Assembly: GCA_025992855.1 (NCBI GenBank)
Contig: DAJPGB010000001.1
Span: 2,046,001 to 2,110,000, forward strand
DNA: 64,000 nucleotides
Reading direction: 5' to 3'
Origin: Coriobacteriaceae bacterium
Lineage (GTDB): Bacteria; Actinomycetota; Coriobacteriia; Coriobacteriales; Coriobacteriaceae
The position numbers and the translations under genes were made by a program. Under the pieces are notes generated by a model, which was given only the letters and a program-made list of their open reading frames with translations, made no database searches and had not been told where the DNA came from. Shown here piece by piece: positions 59,023-64,000 of this stretch (position 1 is its first letter; every line of letters begins with the position of its first letter).

Positions 59023-60747
59023 TCACATCGTGCGGTACCGACCGATTGCGCGGTACTTTTCGTAGCGGAGGTTTGTGAGGGTCGCGTCGTCGAGCTGCCC
59101 AAGCGTATCGAAGGCATCAAATGCCGAGGACATGACGGCACCGGCGATCTCCTCATGCGACAGGCCCCTATCGTCAACAATGCCGTCGATGATGCCGAGC
59201 GCCAACAGATCGGGGGCCGTGAGCTTAAGCGCCTCGGCGGCCTCATTCGCGCGCTCGGTATCCTTCCACAGGATCGATGCACAGGCCTCGGGGCTCACGA
59301 CCGAATAGGCCGAGCTCGAGAGCATCAGGATGCGGTCGGCCACGGACAGCGCCAGCGCGCCACCAGAGCCGCCCTCGCCTGTCACCACCGAGACAATCGG
59401 CGTCTTAAGGCCGCTCATCTCCATGAGATTCTGGGCAATCGCCTCGCCCTGGCCGCGCTCCTCGGCACCGATACCGCAAAACGCGCCCGAAGTATCAACC
59501 AGGCACAGAACCGGTCGACCAAATTTCTCGGCTTGGCGCATAAGGCGACGTGCCTTGCGGTAGCCCTCGGGATGTGCCATACCAAAGTTGCGACGCATGC
59601 GCTCTTTGGTCGTGGTACCGCGCTCGATGGCGATAACCGTCACGGGTCGCCCGTCTTTCCAGCCGATGCCGCCCACCACGGCAGCATCGTCGCCAAAGTA
59701 GCGGTCGCCGTGCAGCTCTACGAATCCGTCGAGACCCAACGAGATCATCTCGCCTGCCGTGGCGCGGTTCGCCGAGCGAGTCTGTTTGACGATTTCGAGC
59801 GCGCTTTTTGGTGCGGCCGAGCGCTTAAACAAGTGTCCCAGCTTTTTGTCGCGACGACCCGTATGCACGATCTCATGCGGTGCCCCCAGGCCGGGCGCGT
59901 GCCCTTCGTGCAGCGCCAGCAGCTCGCCTACCGTGAGCGCAATCTCACCACGCGGAACAACGGCATCGCAAAAGCCGTGCTCCAGCAAAAACTCGGAACG
60001 CTGGAATCCCTTGGGCAGACGCTTGTGCATGTTCTGCTCGATCACGCGCGGGCCGGCAAATGCTGTCAGGGCATCGGGCTCGGCCAGGATAATGTCGCCC
60101 TCCATGGCAAAGCTCGCGGTTACGCCTCCGGTCGTGGGGTCGGTGAGTACCGTGATGTACAGGCCGCCCGCCTCGCTGTGGCGCCTAACCGCCGCAGAAA
60201 TCTTGGCCATCTGCATAAGCGAGGTCACGCCCTCCTGCATGCGGGCGCCGCCCGATACGGTAAAGCCAACGACCGGCAGCCCCAACTCGGCCGCGCGCTC
60301 AAAGACACGACAGATCTTCTCGCCCACCACGGAGCCCATCGAGCCCATCATAAAGTTGGCGTCCATAAAGAAGAGCGCGGTATCGCAGCCGCGGATTTTA
60401 CCCCTGCCGCACACGACGGCATCGCGCTCGCCCGAACGCTCGCTCACGCTCTTAAGCTTGTCGGCATAGCCGGGAAACGAGAGGAAGTCCTCTGACGCCA
60501 GTTCGGCATCCCACTCCTCAAAGGTACCCGCGTCGACCGTCATGCGCATACGGTCGCGCCCTCTCACGCGAAAATGCTTGCCGCAACGGGGGCACACCTC
60601 GAGGTTGTCGTGCAGGCGTGCCTCATCGATCACACGGCGGCACTCCGGGCACTTGATAAACACGTGGCGCGCGGGAAACTCGGCGCATGACTCGGTCATC
60701 GGCCCCTCGAGGACGTTGACCGTCTTCGCTTTCCTATTCATCAGCAT
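59023..60747 (-). CDS. accDA: Acetyl-CoA carboxylase carboxyltransferase, beta and alpha subunits fused
   Basis: A 574-residue fusion. The AccD part (about 1-285) has the zinc ribbon CPEC...CPRCGKHF and GGARMQEG; the AccA part (about 310-574) has ELHGDRYFGDDAAVVGGIG and GEGGSGGALALSVAD. It transfers the carboxyl group from biotin to acetyl-CoA, giving malonyl-CoA. The start overlaps the accC stop by 14 bases (ATG at 60741 is an alternative). Separate accD and accA are usual; this fusion guarantees equal amounts of both. Confidence 0.93.
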   Translation of the reverse strand: MLMNRKAKTVNVLEGPMTESCAEFPARHVFIKCPECRRVIDEARLHDNLEVCPRCGKHFRVRGRDRMRMTVDAGTFEEWDAELASEDFLSFPGYADKLKSVSERSGERDAVVCGRGKIRGCDTALFFMDANFMMGSMGSVVGEKICRVFERAAELGLPVVGFTVSGGARMQEGVTSLMQMAKISAAVRRHSEAGGLYITVLTDPTTGGVTASFAMEGDIILAEPDALTAFAGPRVIEQNMHKRLPKGFQRSEFLLEHGFCDAVVPRGEIALTVGELLALHEGHAPGLGAPHEIVHTGRRDKKLGHLFKRSAAPKSALEIVKQTRSANRATAGEMISLGLDGFVELHGDRYFGDDAAVVGGIGWKDGRPVTVIAIERGTTTKERMRRNFGMAHPEGYRKARRLMRQAEKFGRPVLCLVDTSGAFCGIGAEERGQGEAIAQNLMEMSGLKTPIVSVVTGEGGSGGALALSVADRILMLSSSAYSVVSPEACASILWKDTERANEAAEALKLTAPDLLALGIIDGIVDDRGLSHEEIAGAVMSSAFDAFDTLGQLDDATLTNLRYEKYRAIGRYRTM

Positions 60748-62077
60748 AGAGATGCCCCATCAGATCGGTGTGATACATGCCCGACAAGAACTCGTCGTTT
60801 GCCAGCACGTCGAGCTGAAGCTCGCTGTTTTCGCTCACGCCCTCAATCACGAGCTCGCCTAGGGCCGAGCGCATCTTGCGAATGGCACCGTCACGCGTGG
60901 GCGCACACACGATGAGCTTGCCGAGCATGGAGTCGTAGTACGGCGGAACTTTCGCACCGGTAAACATGGCGGAATCCCAGCGCACGCGCGGGCCACCCGG
61001 CACACGCAACGCGGTGACCGTTCCGCACGACGGCAGAAAGTCCGGCGTTTCGGCATTGATGCGGCACTCCATGGCGTGGTTGCGCACCGGCATGTCCTCC
61101 TGCTCAAAGGGCAGAGGCTGGCCGGCTGCCACGCGCAGCTGCCACTTGACCAAGTCGGTATCGGTCACAAACTCTGTAACCGGATGCTCCACCTGCAAGC
61201 GCGTGTTCATTTCCATAAAGTAGAAATTGCCGTCGTCCGAGTACAGAAACTCGATGGTGCCAGCGCCCTCATAACCGACGGCACGAGCCAAGTCGCGCGC
61301 CGCCTTGTGCATGCGCGCGCGAATATCATCGCGTCCGTCGAGGCACGGCGCGGGGCTCTCCTCGATCAGCTTTTGGTTGCGGCGCTGCACCGAGCACTCG
61401 CGCTCGCCGAGCGAAAACACATGGCCCTGCTTATCGGCCATAATCTGCACCTCGACGTGGTGCGCCGGCGCGACGAACTTCTCCATGTAGCACTCGCCGT
61501 CGCCAAAAACGGCCTCGCCCTCGGCACGCGCCTCGATGAACGCCTTTGCCGCATCTTCCACGCGCTCGACCTTGCGAATGCCGCGACCGCCACCGCCCGC
61601 ACGCGCCTTGATGAGCACGGGGCAGCCAATGCGCTCGGCCTCGGCCGTCGCCTCCTCGGGGCTTTTGAGCAAATCGCAGCCCGGCACGATGGGCACGCCC
61701 GCCGCGGCAGCCGTTCTACGTGCGGCATCCTTGTCGCCCATGCTGTCGATGACCTCGGCCGAGGGACCAACAAACGCCAGACCGTACTTGTCGCAGTCGC
61801 GCACGAAGCTCGCCTTCTCGGAGAAAAAGCCATAGCCGGGATGAATTGCCTTAGCTCCCGACTTTACGGCACAGGTGAGCACGGCATCGTCGTTGAGGTA
61901 GCTCTCGGCAAGACGCGGGCCGCCGATGCAATACGCCTCGTCGGCAAGCTGCACGTGCAGCGCGTCCGCATCGGCCGTGGAATAAACGGCGACGGTCTTG
62001 ATGCCCATATCGCGGCACGCGCGGATAACACGGACCGCGACTTCGCCGCGGTTGGCGATGAGCACTTTGTCGAACAT
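60734..62077 (-). CDS. accC: Biotin carboxylase subunit of acetyl-CoA carboxylase
   Basis: A 447-residue AccC; the start MFDKVLIANRGEVAVRVIRA at 62077 is chosen since the longer frame runs through fabZ. It has the ATP-grasp glycine loop KARAGGGGRGIRKV, the EMNTRLQVEHPVTE catalytic region and a biotin carboxylase C-terminal domain. It carboxylates biotin on AccB using ATP and bicarbonate. AAGGAAGG precedes the ATG; it follows fabZ by 10 bases. Confidence 0.95.
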   Translation of the reverse strand: MFDKVLIANRGEVAVRVIRACRDMGIKTVAVYSTADADALHVQLADEAYCIGGPRLAESYLNDDAVLTCAVKSGAKAIHPGYGFFSEKASFVRDCDKYGLAFVGPSAEVIDSMGDKDAARRTAAAAGVPIVPGCDLLKSPEEATAEAERIGCPVLIKARAGGGGRGIRKVERVEDAAKAFIEARAEGEAVFGDGECYMEKFVAPAHHVEVQIMADKQGHVFSLGERECSVQRRNQKLIEESPAPCLDGRDDIRARMHKAARDLARAVGYEGAGTIEFLYSDDGNFYFMEMNTRLQVEHPVTEFVTDTDLVKWQLRVAAGQPLPFEQEDMPVRNHAMECRINAETPDFLPSCGTVTALRVPGGPRVRWDSAMFTGAKVPPYYDSMLGKLIVCAPTRDGAIRKMRSALGELVIEGVSENSELQLDVLANDEFLSGMYHTDLMGHLYADE

Positions 62078-62087
62078 GAAGCCTTCC

Positions 62088-62510
62088 TTAACTTTCGTGC
62101 ATGAGTGCAAAAGACATATCGGCGCGGCAGCAAACCTCACCGTTGACGCTCGCAGTACCCGTCGCAAAGCGGAACGGCCCGCGCGCACGCGTGATGGTGC
62201 ACACCAGATCAACCGTGTCGCCCGGGCGCACCGGACGCTTAAAGCGCACCTTGTCCAGACTCGTGTAGAACGGCGTCGCGCCGCGCGCCTCCTCATCGCC
62301 CATCAGCAGCACGCAACAGTTTTGGGCGAGCATCTCGCACTGAATCACGCCGGGGACCACCGGGTTTCCCGGAAAATGCCCCTGCAAAAAGTACTCGTCG
62401 CCCGTGATCGTGATCTTGCCGTGGGCCTCGTCGCCCACCAGCTCGGCCTCGTCGAGCAAAAGCATCGGTTCGCGATGCGGCAACAGTTCCTTAAGCTCTT
62501 CTTTGTTCAT
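62088..62510 (-). CDS. fabZ: 3-hydroxyacyl-ACP dehydratase
   Basis: A 140-residue hot-dog fold dehydratase. ATG at 62510 is chosen because AGGTG lies 6 bases ahead; GTG at 62519 would add three residues. The active-site histidine is in GHFPGNPVVPGVIQCEMLAQ, with the catalytic glutamate in CEMLAQ. It dehydrates beta-hydroxyacyl-ACP during fatty acid elongation. Located between accB and accC. Confidence 0.94.
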   Translation of the reverse strand: MNKEELKELLPHREPMLLLDEAELVGDEAHGKITITGDEYFLQGHFPGNPVVPGVIQCEMLAQNCCVLLMGDEEARGATPFYTSLDKVRFKRPVRPGDTVDLVCTITRARGPFRFATGTASVNGEVCCRADMSFALMHES

Positions 62511-62519
62511 GGATATCAC

Positions 62520-62993
62520 CTATCCGATCCTCATGAGGCAGCTGCCAAACTCCACGAGGTCGCCGTCGGCCACGCAGATCTCGAGCACCTCGCCGTCTGC
62601 CTCTGCCGTTACCTCGTTGAGAACCTTCATGGCCTCGATGATGCAGAGCGTCTCGCCGGCCTTGACCTTAGAGCCCACGTGCACAAACGGCTCGTCGCCC
62701 GGCGCCGGGGCAGCATAGAAAACGCCGACCATGGGAGCGGTCACCTCGGTGCCCTTGGGCTCTGGTGCGGCGGCAGGTGTCTGCGCGGCGGGCTCCGGTG
62801 CGGCAGGCGCGACTGTGGGAGCTGCAACTGGAGCGGCCATAGCGCTCGGCATGGGCATGGGCACGGCAACCGGCTGTGCGGCGCTCGCGCGCTCGAGTTC
62901 GACCGCGGTGCCATCGGGCTCCTCAACGCGCACGCGCGTGAGGCCGCGGTCCTCCATCACATCGGCTATCTCGGCAAGTCTTTTGGAATCCAT
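62520..62993 (-). CDS. accB: Biotin carboxyl carrier protein of acetyl-CoA carboxylase
   Basis: A 157-residue AccB. The N-terminal ~35 residues form the interaction helix, a Pro/Ala-rich linker spans about 36-80, and the biotinyl domain has IIEAMKVLNEV with the biotin-accepting lysine at K123. The usual motif is AMKM; here methionine is replaced by valine, a tolerated change. It starts 3 bases after the fabF stop codon. Confidence 0.95.
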   Translation of the reverse strand: MDSKRLAEIADVMEDRGLTRVRVEEPDGTAVELERASAAQPVAVPMPMPSAMAAPVAAPTVAPAAPEPAAQTPAAAPEPKGTEVTAPMVGVFYAAPAPGDEPFVHVGSKVKAGETLCIIEAMKVLNEVTAEADGEVLEICVADGDLVEFGSCLMRIG

Positions 62994-62996
62994 GCT

Positions 62997-64000
62997 CTAG
63001 CTCCTCGTATATCTACGCAGCGCGATGGCGGCGTTGTGCCCGCCAAAGCCTAGGTTGGTCGAAAGCGCCCAGGTAAGGTCGGCGCGAACTGCGCGATTGG
63101 GCGTGTAGTCAAGATCGCAGGCGGGATCGGGCGTGCGGTAGTTAATGGTCGGCGGCACCACGCCCTGCTCGAGCGCCATGGCGCAGGCCATGACCTCGAT
63201 GGCGCCCGTGGCACCGATCATGTGGCCGGTCATCGACTTAGTCGACGAGACGTGCGCGGCGCGCGCCGCGTCCTCGCCGAGCGCACGCTTAATGCCCGCC
63301 GTCTCGGACGAATCGTTGAGCTTGGTCGATGTGCCGTGGGCATTGATGTAGAGGCCCTCGGAAGGCCTGACGTCGCCCTCGGTCACCGCCAGCGATATCG
63401 CGCGGGCAATGCCGGCAGCCTCGGGATCAGGGCTCGTGATGTGATAGGCATCATCGGTGTTGCCGTAGCCCACGACCTCGGCATAAATGTGCGCACCGCG
63501 CGCCTGCGCATGTTCCATGCTCTCGAGCACGAGCACGCAGGCGCCCTCGCCCATCACAAAGCCATCGCGGTCTGCATCGAACGGGCGGCAAGCCGTCGCG
63601 GGATCAGGGTTGGTGGTCAATGCGCGGCAGGACGTAAAGCCCGCAACGGCATCGGGGATAATTGCGGCCTCGGCGCCGCCCGCGAGGATCGCGTCGGCAT
63701 AGCCGTGCTTTATGGCGCGGAACGCCTCGCCCACCGCATGGGCCGAGGTTGCGCACGCGGTCACCACGGGCAGGGTCGGGCCCTTTGCCTTGTGGCGGAT
63801 TGCGATATTGCCCGATGCCATGTTGGGGATCATCATCGCGATCATATAGGGCGATGCGCGGCGGGGCCCACGTTCGGCAATCGTATGGACGTTGTCGACG
63901 AGCGTCGTCATGCCGCCCACGCCCGAGCCCACGTAGACGCCCAGGCGCTCGCGATCGATGGCGCCTTCGACATCAAAGCCCGCATCGTGCATGGCTTCGT
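62997..64000 (-). CDS. fabF: 3-oxoacyl-ACP synthase II, truncated by the window edge
   Basis: 334 residues of a beta-ketoacyl-ACP synthase; the N-terminal ~80 residues lie beyond position 64000. The active-site cysteine is in VVTACATSAHAVGEA, with histidines in NAHGTSTKLND and NLGFGGHNAAI and lysine in SSTKSMTGHMIGATGA. It extends acyl-ACP by two carbons from malonyl-ACP. It is the most upstream visible gene of the operon fabF-accB-fabZ-accC-accDA. Confidence 0.94.
   Translation of the reverse strand, partial: EAMHDAGFDVEGAIDRERLGVYVGSGVGGMTTLVDNVHTIAERGPRRASPYMIAMMIPNMASGNIAIRHKAKGPTLPVVTACATSAHAVGEAFRAIKHGYADAILAGGAEAAIIPDAVAGFTSCRALTTNPDPATACRPFDADRDGFVMGEGACVLVLESMEHAQARGAHIYAEVVGYGNTDDAYHITSPDPEAAGIARAISLAVTEGDVRPSEGLYINAHGTSTKLNDSSETAGIKRALGEDAARAAHVSSTKSMTGHMIGATGAIEVMACAMALEQGVVPPTINYRTPDPACDLDYTPNRAVRADLTWALSTNLGFGGHNAAIALRRYTRS

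Overview
The window reads as a high-GC Gram-positive gut anaerobe, most likely a Collinsella-like member of the Coriobacteriia. The evidence is the GC-rich codon usage, a zinc-binding (Z-type) S14, a fused AccD-AccA carboxyltransferase inside a fabF-accB-fabZ-accC-accDA cluster, and an anaerobic selenium-linked purine degradation locus. The taxonomic call is inference; no rRNA gene is present.

Layout. All ribosomal protein genes are on the minus strand. Read in their direction, rplC-rplD-rplW-rplB-rpsS-rplV-rpsC-rplP-rpmC-rpsQ-rplN-rplX (56611 down to 50823) is followed not by rplE but by a terminator and 47.7 kb of unrelated DNA. The canonical order then resumes exactly with rplE-rpsN-rpsH-rplF-rplR-rpsE-rpmD (3081 down to 3). 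Deleting 3082-50822 would restore a normal S10-spc operon. rpsJ, normally just before rplC, is also missing from its place.

The 47.7 kb insert has three parts. (1) 3394-14331 is the left arm of a selenium-dependent molybdenum hydroxylase and purine/ureide catabolic cluster: xdhC, yqeB, yqeC, hydA, mocA-like, arcC, ygeW, ygeY, dpaL and a YheO-type regulator. (2) 14455-33659 is an accessory island: two unknown genes, an AbiE toxin-antitoxin pair with a frameshifted toxin, a type I restriction-modification locus, a DnaQ-like exonuclease and two orphan AAA ATPases with unusual upstream repeats. The restriction locus has a ribbon-helix-helix protein and a GIY-YIG/DUF4357 nuclease in front of hsdM, one expressed hsdS, four further hsdS half-cassettes, a tyrosine recombinase and hsdR. 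(3) 34004-44887 is the right arm of the purine cluster: selenium-dependent xanthine dehydrogenase, poly-[4Fe-4S] ferredoxin, ygfK, ssnA, a purine permease, a second YheO-type regulator and RidA. Then come a U32 peptidase-like RNA hydroxylation protein, an RluA pseudouridine synthase, a DeoR regulator and a Gfo/Idh/MocA oxidoreductase.

Right of the ribosomal block are a histidine phosphatase, a cation diffusion facilitator and the fatty-acid synthesis operon, which runs off the window in fabF.

How it works together (inference from family knowledge): purines enter through the permease. SsnA and the Se/Mo hydroxylase, with YgfK and the ferredoxin as electron partners, modify the ring. HydA, YgeY and YgeW open and trim the product to 2,3-diaminopropionate and carbamoyl phosphate. 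DpaL makes pyruvate and ammonia, ArcC makes ATP, and RidA clears aminoacrylate. XdhC, YqeB, YqeC and the MocA-like protein mature the Se/Mo cofactor. Extragenic inverted repeats are frequent, including perfect 25-, 26-, 33- and 41-bp arms.
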